NCBI RefSeq assembly: GCF_013378055.1
Contig: NZ_CP051130.1
Location: forward strand, 2,482,001 to 2,546,000
Length of the DNA: 64,000 nt
DNA from: Parasphingopyxis sp. CP4
GTDB lineage: Bacteria; Pseudomonadota; Alphaproteobacteria; Sphingomonadales; Sphingomonadaceae
Direction: 5' to 3'
The notes below the pieces were generated by a model that did no database searches, was not told the origin of the DNA, and saw nothing but the letters and a program-made list of their open reading frames with translations. Positions 42,475 through 51,201 of this stretch are shown piece after piece; positions within the stretch are counted from its first letter, which is position 1; each line of letters begins with the position of its first letter. The position numbers and the translations under genes were made by a program.

Positions 42475-42780
42475 ATGGCAATGGGAATCCGTCTTGCATT
42501 CGCGCTTGGAGTCGCGGCGATGATCGCTGCGCCCGTGCACGCGCAACAGCGTAGCGAGCAGGATATGGTGTTTGAAAACCGCCAACAGGGCCGCGCCATG
42601 CCGCTCAGGGTCATCGAACAGCGCGTCGTCACGCAGATGCGTGGCTATGACTATCTGGGCAACCCTATTTATTTTGAGCGCAGTAACACCTATCGCATGA
42701 CGTTCATGCGGGACGGTCAGGTCATTCGCGTAGAAGTGGATGCCCGATCGGGCCGGATACGGAACCGAAGCGACAGGTAA
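42475..42780 (+). CDS. Small secreted PepSY-like protein (FeuN-like position)
   Basis: 101 residues with a Sec signal (cleaved after VHA). The mature 78 residues resemble a PepSY fold: VIEQRVV, GYDYLGNPIYFERSNTYR and RVEVDARSGRIRNR. It lies seven bases before an OmpR-type regulator and its kinase. In rhizobia, small periplasmic FeuN restrains the FeuPQ pair, so an inhibitor/sensor subunit role is inferred. ATG 42475 is chosen because earlier in-frame starts lie before the signal. Confidence 0.72.
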   Translation: MAMGIRLAFALGVAAMIAAPVHAQQRSEQDMVFENRQQGRAMPLRVIEQRVVTQMRGYDYLGNPIYFERSNTYRMTFMRDGQVIRVEVDARSGRIRNRSDR

Positions 42781-42786
42781 AAAACC

Positions 42787-43464
42787 ATGCGTGTACTCAT
42801 TGTCGAAGACGAACCGACGCTCGGGCGGCAACTCCGCGCGACGCTCGAAGGCGCCGGATATGCGGTCGATCTCGCCACCGATGGCGAAGATGGACATTTT
42901 CTTGGCAGCACCGAAAGCTATGATGTGATCGTGCTCGATCTCGGCCTGCCCGAGATTGACGGGCTGACCGTGCTCGATCGCTGGCGCAAGGAAGAGATTA
43001 CGATCCCCGTGCTGGTGCTCACCGCGCGGGACAGCTGGTCGGACAAGGTCGCCGGGCTCGATGCTGGCGCCGATGATTATCTCGCAAAGCCGTTCCAGAC
43101 CGAAGAGCTGATCGCGCGCCTTAGGGCGCTCATCCGCCGTGCCTCGGGCAATGCATCAAGCGAACTGGTTGCTGGCGATGTCCGGCTCGACACGCGCTCG
43201 GGCAAGGTCACCTTGGACGGTGAACCGGTCAAGCTGACAGCGCAGGAATACAAGCTGCTCTCCTATCTCATGCATCACAAAGGCAAGGTAGTGAGCCGCA
43301 CGGAGTTGATCGAGCATATCTATGACCAGGATTTCGATCGGGATTCGAACACAATCGAAGTGTTCGTGACCCGGATCCGCAAAAAGCTGGGTGCCGAAGT
43401 GATCACGACGATCCGCGGGCTCGGTTATAGCCTCGAAGATCCGAGCGAACGGCGCACGGAATAG
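42787..43464 (+). CDS. OmpR-family response regulator
   Basis: 225 residues: receiver with Asp51 (IVLDLGLPEIDG), Lys in YLAKPF, and a winged-helix DNA-binding domain (about 130-222; LTAQEYKLLSYLMHHKGKVVSRTELIEHIYDQ). It acts with the kinase 76 bp downstream. The sequence follows the PhoP/FeuP subgroup. The seven-base gap to the PepSY gene suggests one operon of three. Confidence 0.93.
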   Translation: MRVLIVEDEPTLGRQLRATLEGAGYAVDLATDGEDGHFLGSTESYDVIVLDLGLPEIDGLTVLDRWRKEEITIPVLVLTARDSWSDKVAGLDAGADDYLAKPFQTEELIARLRALIRRASGNASSELVAGDVRLDTRSGKVTLDGEPVKLTAQEYKLLSYLMHHKGKVVSRTELIEHIYDQDFDRDSNTIEVFVTRIRKKLGAEVITTIRGLGYSLEDPSERRTE

Positions 43465-43539
43465 GCGAGATCGCCGATCTGTTGCCTATGGCTGGGTCGT
43501 CCGTCACTTTCGCCGACACAACGGAGGACTGACACGGTT

Positions 43540-44970
43540 TTGGATCAGCCGACGGCCCCTTTGACGAACGCCCAGGCAAAGCTGGATGCGGCCCGCAAGG
43601 GCGGGTCGCTGACCCGGCGTATGATCGGCATTGCCTCGCTCTGGATCGTAATCCTGTTGGCGATTGGCGGCTTTGCGCTGGATCGGGTGCTGAGCCAGGC
43701 CTTTACGCGCAACTTTGACGCGCGGCTCGAATATGTCCTGTCGGCGATGATTGTCTCGGCCGAGCTCGATCAGGATGGCGAGATACGCTTCATCCGCCAG
43801 CCGGCCGATCAGCGTTTCCTCGAGCCTTATTCGGGTTTCTATTGGCAGGTTTCGGGTGGCGGCCGCGAACCGTTTCGCTCTCGTTCCCTCTGGGATCGCG
43901 CGCTGCCGGTCGGCGATCCGCATGAAGATTCCGAGATCCACAGCTATAATGAGGAAGACTGGGCCGAAGGGCCGCTGCGCATATTGGAGCGTGACGCGAC
44001 GCTACCGGAGTCGGATGCGCCGTTTCGCTTCCAGGTGGCCTCGTCTCGCGCGGTTCTCGACGAACAAATTGCCGAGCTGCGGCGGACGCTGGTCCGGTCA
44101 TTCGCGTTGCTCGGGCTTGGCCTGATTGCGCTCGCCGCGCTGCAGGCCACCTACGGATTGTGGCCATTGCGGCGCGTGCGCGAAGCGATCACCGATATCC
44201 GGACGGGGCGCCATGCAAGGGTGGACGAGACACTGCCGCGCGAGATCGAACCCCTGGTGGCCGAGCTCAATAACCTGCTCGATCATAACGAACGCCAGGC
44301 CGAAGAAGCGCGCCGCCATGCTGGCAACCTCGCCCATGCGCTCAAAACGCCAATGACAGTGATCCAGAACGAGGCCGAGGCGAACAGCGCTGACCTCCCG
44401 GAAACCGTGCTGCGCGAATCCCGCGTGATGCGGCGCCAGGTCGATCACCACCTCGCCAGGGCCAGAGCCGTCGGACGGCGCGGCGCCGGCCAGTCGCGCA
44501 CATTGGTTTGGCAGGCGTTGCAATCGGTCGAGCGCGCGGTCCGACATCTGCATGATAATGTGACGATCGATATTGCCGGAACAAAGGATGCGATGGTCGC
44601 CGTCGAGCGCCAGGATCTCGATGAACTGCTTGGCAATCTCATCGAAAATGCTGCCAAATATGGTGGTGGCCGGGTCTTTGTGACGGTTGAAAAACGCGAA
44701 CGGCAGGCCGAGTCAGTGCCGGACTTTGTCGATATTCTGATCGAGGACGATGGCCCGGGCATTCCCGAAGCCGAGCGCGCTGCAATCTTCGGGCGCGGTG
44801 CGCGGCTCGACACAAACAAGCCGGGGACCGGACTTGGCCTCGCGATCGTGCGCGATGTTTCAGAGATTTATGGCGGTTCGGCTTCGCTTGAGGAGAGCGA
44901 AGATCTGGGCGGCTTGCTGGTTCGGCTGAGCCTGCCGGCGGCCGAGAGCGCAGCGCCGGAACCAGTTTGA
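43540..44970 (+). CDS. Sensor histidine kinase, FeuQ/PhoQ-like
   Basis: 476 residues. TTG 43540 start (GGAGG at 43522-43526); the next in-frame ATG cuts into the first membrane helix. Two membrane helices (about 29-50 and 186-205) flank a 135-residue periplasmic sensor with YSGFYWQV, typical of the FeuQ/PhoQ group. HAMP-like linker, His266 in LAHALKTP, then NLIENAAKYGG, EDDGPGIPE and GTGLGLAI. It phosphorylates the upstream regulator; the small PepSY protein could bind the sensor. Confidence 0.9.
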   Translation: MDQPTAPLTNAQAKLDAARKGGSLTRRMIGIASLWIVILLAIGGFALDRVLSQAFTRNFDARLEYVLSAMIVSAELDQDGEIRFIRQPADQRFLEPYSGFYWQVSGGGREPFRSRSLWDRALPVGDPHEDSEIHSYNEEDWAEGPLRILERDATLPESDAPFRFQVASSRAVLDEQIAELRRTLVRSFALLGLGLIALAALQATYGLWPLRRVREAITDIRTGRHARVDETLPREIEPLVAELNNLLDHNERQAEEARRHAGNLAHALKTPMTVIQNEAEANSADLPETVLRESRVMRRQVDHHLARARAVGRRGAGQSRTLVWQALQSVERAVRHLHDNVTIDIAGTKDAMVAVERQDLDELLGNLIENAAKYGGGRVFVTVEKRERQAESVPDFVDILIEDDGPGIPEAERAAIFGRGARLDTNKPGTGLGLAIVRDVSEIYGGSASLEESEDLGGLLVRLSLPAAESAAPEPV

Positions 44971-45005
44971 TCCGGCAGCGCGGCGAATAGGGGGCGACGG
45001 GGCAG

Positions 45006-46208
45006 ATGCACGATATTGCGATCGCCGGTTGCGGCCCTGGCGGGCTGGCGTCCGCGCTCTTCCTCCATCGCCTTGGCCACCGGGTTGTCCTTTTTGAACG
45101 ATTTGACGATCCGCAACCCGTCGGTTCCGGCCTGCTCGTCCAACCCAGTGGTCTCGCGGTCCTCCAAACTTTGGGCCTTGCCGATGCAATCCGCAGCAAG
45201 GGCGCCCGGGTCAATTTCCTGAAAGGGACCTCGGCACCGTCGGGCAAGCGCGCACTCGATGTTCGCTATGGTGCGCTGGGTGGCGATGGCTGTGCCTATG
45301 GCGTTCATCGGGGATTGCTCTTCGATACCCTGTTTGATGCGGTCCGCGCGGAAGGGATTGCGATTGAAACCGGTCGAACGGTGGCCAGTGCAGAAAGTGA
45401 CGCCGCTGGCGGATGCTTCCATTTTGCCGATGGCAGCAAATCTGCGGGCTTTGATTGCCTGATCGATGCGCTGGGTGCGCGGACTCCGCTCGCCCCGCCA
45501 TCGGGGCGCGATCTCGCCTATGGCGCATTATGGGCAACGCTTAACTGGCCGGAGGGCGCCGGTTTCCTCGAAGATGCGCTCGATCAGCGCTACCGGCGCG
45601 CCCATGAGATGATCGGGGTGATGCCAATTGGTGTGAATCCGGCGACAGAGCGCAAGGGCGCGGCCTTTTTCTGGAGCGTGCGCGCCGATCAATGTGAAGC
45701 CTTACATGCGGCAGGAACCGAGGCGTGGCGGCAGCAGGTCTTGGCGCTCTGGCCGGAAACAGCGCCGCTGATCGATCAGATCGCCGATACGCGGGATATG
45801 GTTTTCGCCCAATATGCCCATCGCACGGTGCGCAAGCCGGTGGCGCCGGGTTTCGCGCATCTCGGCGATGCCTGGCACTCAACCAGTCCGCAGCTTGGTC
45901 AGGGGGCAAATATGGCACTGCTCGATGCGGCGGGCCTCGCGGCAGGCTTCCATCGCTACCCTGATATTGCCGACGCGCTGGCCCATTATGCCTGGCTGCG
46001 CACCAGCCATATCAAACTTTACCAGGCGATGAGCATGGTCTTCACCCCGCTCTATCAGGCCGGTGATCGGCTGCGGCCCTTTGTCCGTGACCAGCTCGTC
46101 CATTGGTTTGCCGGCATCTGGCCAGCGCGCAACCTGGTCGCGGCGATCGTCTCGGGCGGCGTCGGCTGGCCACTCCGGCCGATGGGGCTGGATACGCTGG
46201 AGCTGTGA
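45006..46208 (+). CDS. FAD-dependent monooxygenase
   Basis: 400 residues. N-terminal FAD motif GCGPGGLASALFLHRLGHRV, then a group-A flavoprotein layout with the second FAD motif FAHLGDAWHSTSPQLGQGANMALLDA. The middle part (about 90-270) would hold substrate. Such enzymes hydroxylate aromatic or polycyclic compounds using NAD(P)H and O2. Related proteins are found in quinone and pigment pathways. Alone between the kinase and a convergent DCC gene. Confidence 0.87.
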   Translation: MHDIAIAGCGPGGLASALFLHRLGHRVVLFERFDDPQPVGSGLLVQPSGLAVLQTLGLADAIRSKGARVNFLKGTSAPSGKRALDVRYGALGGDGCAYGVHRGLLFDTLFDAVRAEGIAIETGRTVASAESDAAGGCFHFADGSKSAGFDCLIDALGARTPLAPPSGRDLAYGALWATLNWPEGAGFLEDALDQRYRRAHEMIGVMPIGVNPATERKGAAFFWSVRADQCEALHAAGTEAWRQQVLALWPETAPLIDQIADTRDMVFAQYAHRTVRKPVAPGFAHLGDAWHSTSPQLGQGANMALLDAAGLAAGFHRYPDIADALAHYAWLRTSHIKLYQAMSMVFTPLYQAGDRLRPFVRDQLVHWFAGIWPARNLVAAIVSGGVGWPLRPMGLDTLEL

Positions 46209-46221
46209 CCGCATTGCGCAG

Positions 46222-46668
46222 TTACAGCATCCGTTGCTTCAACCTTTCATCGGCGATGCCGCAGGATTCCACGCGCCCGAATATCCGGTACCGATGCCGC
46301 GCGATCAGATTGTAGAGTCCGTCGCGGATCGGGCGCGGAATGATCCAGAGCGCCGCCGCGATACGCCATGGCCAGGGCAGGCGCTTGGCGATGTGTACGA
46401 CGGCAGTTGAGCGCTGGAAGATCTGGCCATCGGCGACCAACAAATATGTTTCGAAGCGGTCGGCTGGCAGGCCAAGATGACGATACAGGCCCTGCCCGAT
46501 CGGACCCTGGGCCGGGGCAAGGCGGAAGCGTTCGCTGCGATCGAACAGCAGGATCAGCCGCATGGTCCGCGAGCACAGCACGCAATCGCCATCGAAAACG
46601 ATCAGTGGCTGGCTGTCATCGAAATCGGGAACGATTGGGTCTGCGCGATAAGGGGAGAGATCGGTCAC
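46222..46668 (-). CDS. DCC family thiol-disulfide oxidoreductase
   Basis: 148 residues from GTG 46668. The family motif DGDCVLCSRTM holds Cys29 and Cys32; the C-terminal RHRYRIFGR is typical. A DCC (DUF393) protein with a CxxC redox pair on a thioredoxin-like fold. It lies 11 bp after the amidohydrolase and so likely shares its transcript. Partner unknown. Confidence 0.85.
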   Translation of the reverse strand: MTDLSPYRADPIVPDFDDSQPLIVFDGDCVLCSRTMRLILLFDRSERFRLAPAQGPIGQGLYRHLGLPADRFETYLLVADGQIFQRSTAVVHIAKRLPWPWRIAAALWIIPRPIRDGLYNLIARHRYRIFGRVESCGIADERLKQRML

Positions 46669-46679
46669 CGGCGATGCGC

Positions 46680-48404
46680 TTAGGGGAGCGGCCGGGGGTC
46701 GCCATCCAGAACAACACCCCAGATGCCAATATCAGGCCAGGCTTCGCCCGGTGTCTCGAGCGGATTGGCATTGAGGATTGTAAAGTCGGCGCGCTTGCCG
46801 ACGGCAATCGATCCGATCTCGGCTTCGAGGCCGAGCGCATAGGCCGCATCGATTGTAATCGATTCCAGCGCCTCGGATGCGGAGAGTTGCTCATCCGCGG
46901 TCAGCGTTCCGCCTTCGCGTGTGGCGCGCGTCATATGGATGCCGGCCGCGCGCAGCGGCAGGGGTGGCGCAAGGGGCGCATCGGAGTGCAGCGTTACCGG
47001 AACTCCAGCCTGAGATAACGAGCCGAGTGGCAGGATCCATGCGCCACGCTCTGCGCCAAGCGGCGCCTGATAGGCTTCCCCCAGATAGAAGACATAATGG
47101 CTGGCCGCTGAGATCACGGCGTTAAGGCTGCCGGCTTGTGCGACCTGCTCCGGCGAAAAGAGCCCGGCATGCTCGAACACGAAGCGCTGGTCGGCGCTGG
47201 TCTGACGTAGTTCGGCCAGGGCGGACAGTGTCGCAGACTGCGCCGCATCGCCATTGGAATGGATACGCACGCCAAAGCCTGCCTCCCAATAGGGACGGAT
47301 TGTATCAGCAAGATCATCCGGCTGGATCACCCAAAGGCCCTGGCTCCCTTGCGATTGGCCAGCGAGATAGCCGGGTTCCGATATCCGCATGGTTTGCGAA
47401 TAAAAGGCCGCATCGGTGAAGAATTTGACCTGGGGCAGCACCGGTGCAGGCGCGGCAAGCTCGCCGGAAACGAAGTCCGCGACGCCTTGCACCCGATCGT
47501 CGCCAAAGCGTTGCTGGAGCGCGCGATATTCGGGCACGAGATAGACGCGATAGCCGGAATGATCCGGCGACACCCAATTGCGCGCAATGTTCGCATCTTC
47601 GAGCGGAAAGCCGAAAATCCCATAGCCAAGATCGGCGACCGTCGTGACGCCGCCCTGGCGGAGCAGCGAAGAGAAATTGTCGAGGCCGCGCTCGAGAATA
47701 TCCGGTGCCATGATTAACGGGCCGACGCTCTGAAGCAGCACGCCGAGTGCATCTTCGAACACGCGGCCGGTTGGCTGGCCGTCATCACCCAGCGGCACGC
47801 CTTCGAATTGGTCATGCAGTGACGCATCAATATTCGCCCAGTCGAGCGCGGCCGAGTTCAGGTAGAAATCATGGCTCGAATAATGCCAGATGATCAGCGG
47901 GCGATCGGTGGTCACTGCATCAAGATCGTGCCGGTCGAGATCGCCATGGACGAGATCGTGAAAACCATAGATCACCAGCGGTTCACCCGCCGGAGCCGAG
48001 GCTTCAAGCGCGCGCACGTGATCGAAAAACGCCTCGCGTGTCGGCAGTCCATCAATCATCCCCTCGGGTCCGGCCATCGCCCAGGGCGGAGCGAGCGGCA
48101 GGGCGTACTGGATCGACGAGAGCACCATATGGATATGGGGATCGATGAAACCCGGGACGATGACATGCGCAGCGAAGCGGCTGTCGATCCGCGCGGCGGG
48201 GAGTTCGATGGCGAGTTCGTCCGGATCGCCGAGCGCCACAATCATGCCATCGCGCACCGCAACAGCGCCTGCTGTCGGCATGGCCTCATCCATTGTAACG
48301 ACGCTAGCCGGGTAGATGGTGGTGGCCGTATCCTGCGCGGTTGCAAGCGATGATCCGCTCGCCACGGTGCAGGCTAGCAACAGGGTGAGCAAACGCCGGA
48401 TCAT
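46680..48404 (-). CDS. Exported YtcJ-like amidohydrolase (amidohydrolase_3)
   Basis: 574 residues with a Sec signal (cleaved near LATAQ). YtcJ-like features: VVTMDEAMPTAGAVAVRDGMIVALG, PGFIDPHIHM (metal HxH), VKFFTDAAFYSQT (metal Lys/Asp region), RIHSNGDAA, FEHAGLF and TLHSDAPL. Start ATG 48404; upstream frame not conserved. Probably a periplasmic metal-dependent hydrolase of formamide-like or cyclic amides. It sits between chorismate mutase (19-bp gap) and the DCC gene on one strand. Confidence 0.87.
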   Translation of the reverse strand: MIRRLLTLLLACTVASGSSLATAQDTATTIYPASVVTMDEAMPTAGAVAVRDGMIVALGDPDELAIELPAARIDSRFAAHVIVPGFIDPHIHMVLSSIQYALPLAPPWAMAGPEGMIDGLPTREAFFDHVRALEASAPAGEPLVIYGFHDLVHGDLDRHDLDAVTTDRPLIIWHYSSHDFYLNSAALDWANIDASLHDQFEGVPLGDDGQPTGRVFEDALGVLLQSVGPLIMAPDILERGLDNFSSLLRQGGVTTVADLGYGIFGFPLEDANIARNWVSPDHSGYRVYLVPEYRALQQRFGDDRVQGVADFVSGELAAPAPVLPQVKFFTDAAFYSQTMRISEPGYLAGQSQGSQGLWVIQPDDLADTIRPYWEAGFGVRIHSNGDAAQSATLSALAELRQTSADQRFVFEHAGLFSPEQVAQAGSLNAVISAASHYVFYLGEAYQAPLGAERGAWILPLGSLSQAGVPVTLHSDAPLAPPLPLRAAGIHMTRATREGGTLTADEQLSASEALESITIDAAYALGLEAEIGSIAVGKRADFTILNANPLETPGEAWPDIGIWGVVLDGDPRPLP

Positions 48405-48423
48405 GATCGTCTCCACATTTGAC

Positions 48424-48729
48424 CTATAGCGGCGAGGGGGCCTCAAAATCTTCATCGCGGATCGCGCGGTGATGCGACACCACTTCGTCGATGATGATCC
48501 GCAGGAAGCGTTCGAGGAAATCCGGGCTGAGGCCGGTGTCCGATGCCAATTGCTGCAATCGTTCGACCTGGCGCCGTTCGCGATCGGTATCGACTGGCGT
48601 CACCTTATTTTCGGCCTTCCAATGGCCGACCTGGGTGGTGATTTCGAACCGCTTGGCCAACAAGGCGACCATCTGGCCGTCAATATCGTCAATCTGGTCT
48701 CGCCAATGCGAAAGGGGGTCGTCGGTCAT
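48424..48729 (-). CDS. Monofunctional chorismate mutase (AroQ type)
   Basis: 101 residues, all-helical AroQ fold. Active-site residues Arg10, Arg27 and Lys38 are at the positions known from the E. coli P-protein mutase, followed by DRERRQVERL and the C-terminal helix. It turns chorismate to prephenate for Phe and Tyr. No dehydratase or dehydrogenase is fused or adjacent. Start ATG 48729. First gene of a three-gene minus-strand set, with neighbours having no evident link to aromatic synthesis. Confidence 0.9.
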   Translation of the reverse strand: MTDDPLSHWRDQIDDIDGQMVALLAKRFEITTQVGHWKAENKVTPVDTDRERRQVERLQQLASDTGLSPDFLERFLRIIIDEVVSHHRAIRDEDFEAPSPL

Positions 48730-48871
48730 GGCTCGCTCCTGCTCCTCCCACCTTGTCGCGGTATGTGCGCCGCGATGCAAGGCGCGAAAAAGATGTTATT
48801 TTTGAACCTCTTGCAATGTTGGAGAAAAAGGGAAACCCATATGTACCAATCTGGTTCACATGGAGAGTGAG

Positions 48872-49648
48872 ATGATCGACGATCGGACGGCGCAGCGGGT
48901 GTTGCAGAACTCAGGTAGCTATGCGGGTGCAATAGACGGTGTATTTGGCGATGCCTCGCACCGCGCAATGCGGGCGTTACTGGCCGATATAGGCCATGAG
49001 ATTGAGCGCTGGATCGATCCGCGCTGCCGCATCGCACTGGATCAGCACATCATGGCGGAAGCGGGCATCGCGGTTGGCGCAATCGACGGACAGGTCGGGC
49101 CGCAGACCCAGATGGCGCTCGAACGGTGGCAGGATCGCCTGCGTGGCAAATCGCCCCCATCAGCCGAGATCGCCCATCAGCCCGCTCGCTTTCCTCGCCA
49201 GCGCGCCGTGCGTCGGTTTTACGGCGAGCCGGGAGCGCATCAGGTGTCGCTCGACCTGCCATTTCCGATGCGCCTCGCCTGGGACACGGACACGATCATC
49301 CGCCGGTTTTCGATCCACGAGAAAGCGCATGACAGCGCGGCGCGTGCGCTTGCCCGTATCCGCGATCATTATGGCGATACGCAATTGCGCGCGCTTGGCC
49401 TCGATCTGTTCGGTGGGTGCCTCAACATCCGAAAAATGCGCGGTGGCCGATCCTTGTCGATGCACAGCTGGGGTATCGCGATCGATTTCGATCCGGCCCA
49501 TAATGCCCTGCGTTGGGGCCGCGATCGGGCGCGCATGGCTGGGCCTGACCATGCGGTATTCCTCGATATCTGGGAGAGCGAAGGCTGGATCAGCCTGGGT
49601 CGCGAACGCAATTATGATTGGATGCATATCCAGGCAGCGCGGCTATGA
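48872..49648 (+). CDS. Peptidoglycan-binding M15-type peptidase
   Basis: 258 residues. Two short peptidoglycan-binding-like units (DGVFGDASHRAM and DGQVGPQTQMAL, residues 1-95), then an M15/VanY-like domain with SMHSWGIAIDFDP (zinc His and Asp) and DWMHIQ (third ligand). It would cut the L-Ala-D-Glu or D-Ala ends of cell-wall peptide. There is no signal peptide, unusual for a wall enzyme and more like a phage endolysin. ATG 48872, after GGAGAG, is preferred over 48860. Confidence 0.82.
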   Translation: MIDDRTAQRVLQNSGSYAGAIDGVFGDASHRAMRALLADIGHEIERWIDPRCRIALDQHIMAEAGIAVGAIDGQVGPQTQMALERWQDRLRGKSPPSAEIAHQPARFPRQRAVRRFYGEPGAHQVSLDLPFPMRLAWDTDTIIRRFSIHEKAHDSAARALARIRDHYGDTQLRALGLDLFGGCLNIRKMRGGRSLSMHSWGIAIDFDPAHNALRWGRDRARMAGPDHAVFLDIWESEGWISLGRERNYDWMHIQAARL

Positions 49649-49698
49649 GTGAGCGGCTGCCCTCTTGCCCCATTCGTCCAGCCGTGTAGCAAGACCAT

Positions 49699-50487
49699 AT
49701 GAAGTTAGAAGAAAATAGCGAAGACATTCCTGGTATCCCCGCCGCAACGCTGGTCCTGCTGCGCGACCGGCCTGAAACAACGCCCGAAGTGCTGATGGTT
49801 GAACGCGCTGCGAAGATGCGCTTTGCGGGCGGTGCGATGGTTTTCCCGGGGGGCCGCATTGATCCTGGCGACCATGCGATTGCCGAAAATGATTCCATCA
49901 TCCGCGGCGCGGTCGGCGATGCGATGGAGACGGCCGCGCGGATCGCCTCGATTCGCGAAACGCTGGAAGAAACGGGCATTGCCGTCGCCTTCGACCCGCT
50001 ACCCGATCATGGCGCGACGATGCAGCTGCGCGAAGCGCTGCATGAGGAAGCCGATTTCGGTGCCATGCTCGCCAGCGGAGGTTGGCAACTCGATCTCAGC
50101 TTGCTGACACCATGGGCGCGCTGGAAGCCGAATTTCAAGCAGGAGCGCACCTTCGATACCTGGTTCTTTGTCGCCCGTGCGCCTGACCTTGCGGTCGATG
50201 AAGCCGATGGCGGCGAAAGCGTATCGAGCCGCTGGGCCAGCGCCCAGCGCGTTATCGACGATGCGGAGGCCGGGAAATGCTCGATCATCTTCCCCACGCA
50301 TCGCAATCTGGAACGCTTGGCGTTGCATCAAAGCTATGAAGAAACCCGGATCCACGCCGAATCCCATGAGGTGAAACTCATCACGCCATGGGTGGAAGAG
50401 TTTGAGGGCGAACCCTGGCTGCGGATCCCGGACGATGCCGGCTATCCGGTGACCGGCGAAAAGCTGACCAAGATGATCCGCGGCTGA
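49699..50487 (+). CDS. NUDIX hydrolase (NUDT19-like)
   Basis: 262 residues. The Nudix box is split: GGRIDPGDH, then an insertion, then ARIASIRETLEETGI. This arrangement occurs in NUDT19/NUDT7-like CoA and acyl-CoA diphosphatases, but exact substrate is not provable. C-terminal helical part about 190-262. Cytoplasmic. It stands alone on the plus strand between the M15 peptidase gene and a small secreted protein gene. Confidence 0.88.
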   Translation: MKLEENSEDIPGIPAATLVLLRDRPETTPEVLMVERAAKMRFAGGAMVFPGGRIDPGDHAIAENDSIIRGAVGDAMETAARIASIRETLEETGIAVAFDPLPDHGATMQLREALHEEADFGAMLASGGWQLDLSLLTPWARWKPNFKQERTFDTWFFVARAPDLAVDEADGGESVSSRWASAQRVIDDAEAGKCSIIFPTHRNLERLALHQSYEETRIHAESHEVKLITPWVEEFEGEPWLRIPDDAGYPVTGEKLTKMIRG

Positions 50488-50586
50488 GCGGCTAAGCTGC
50501 TTTCGGCTCTTCAGCCGCCATTCAGCCCCATCCATCGACAAGCGCCCCCGGCTCCTGTTCAAGCCCGAATTTCGCGGAGAATTTAC

Positions 50587-51201
50587 ATGGTCCTGAAGCT
50601 TCCAACCTGCCTTGTTGGCCTGGCCCTGATCGCGGTGCCGGCGATCGCGCAGGACATTCCGGAACGCGAAACGCCGCGCGGTACCTATCTTGTCTTTGCG
50701 GATCTCGAGGGCAGCGCCTTTGTGTCGTACGAACCGTCTCTTGCTGAAACAGGGGTTTGGCCGCTCAGCTTTTTCTATTACCAGAACGGCGTGATGGCGG
50801 GCCAAGCGCGGATCGCGGCCAATGCAGAATGTGCACAGGGTATTGTGCGTGGTCAGCTCACCCATGCAATGGACCAAACTGGTCAGGTGATGGAGATTCC
50901 GCAAAGTGGCGATGTACCGCTCTTTGCCTTTGACCGCGCTGGTGGCGGTGGCGATCAGGCGATCGTCGATTTTGTCTGCGGGAGCGGCCAGGAACGCCTC
51001 GTCCAGGCTGAAACACCAATCTACAACAGCCTTGAAGCAACCGCCCACAGCTATGCGCAACTGCGCGCACTCGGCCTGGACCATCGCATATCGCGCAGCC
51101 TGGCGATCCGCGACAGGGAGACAGCCGATCCTTTGATCGAAACCGCGGTTCCCGAGGAACTGCGCGAAGCAGCGCGGGCCGCGCTCGATCCGCGTCACTA
51201 G
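50587..51201 (+). CDS. Secreted protein of unknown function
   Basis: 204 residues with a Sec signal (cleaved after AIA). The mature protein has a beta-rich N-terminal half with two Cys, then a helical C-terminal part (EATAHSYAQLRALGLD). No catalytic motif is visible and I do not recognise it. Its stop and that of manA share the palindrome CTAG (51198-51201), so the two convergent genes overlap tail to tail. Confidence 0.7.
   Translation: MVLKLPTCLVGLALIAVPAIAQDIPERETPRGTYLVFADLEGSAFVSYEPSLAETGVWPLSFFYYQNGVMAGQARIAANAECAQGIVRGQLTHAMDQTGQVMEIPQSGDVPLFAFDRAGGGGDQAIVDFVCGSGQERLVQAETPIYNSLEATAHSYAQLRALGLDHRISRSLAIRDRETADPLIETAVPEELREAARAALDPRH

Noticed and set aside
48872-49648. Prophage remnant
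   Set aside because: Apart from the lysin-like protein there is no phage structural, integrase or regulatory gene and no att-like repeat.
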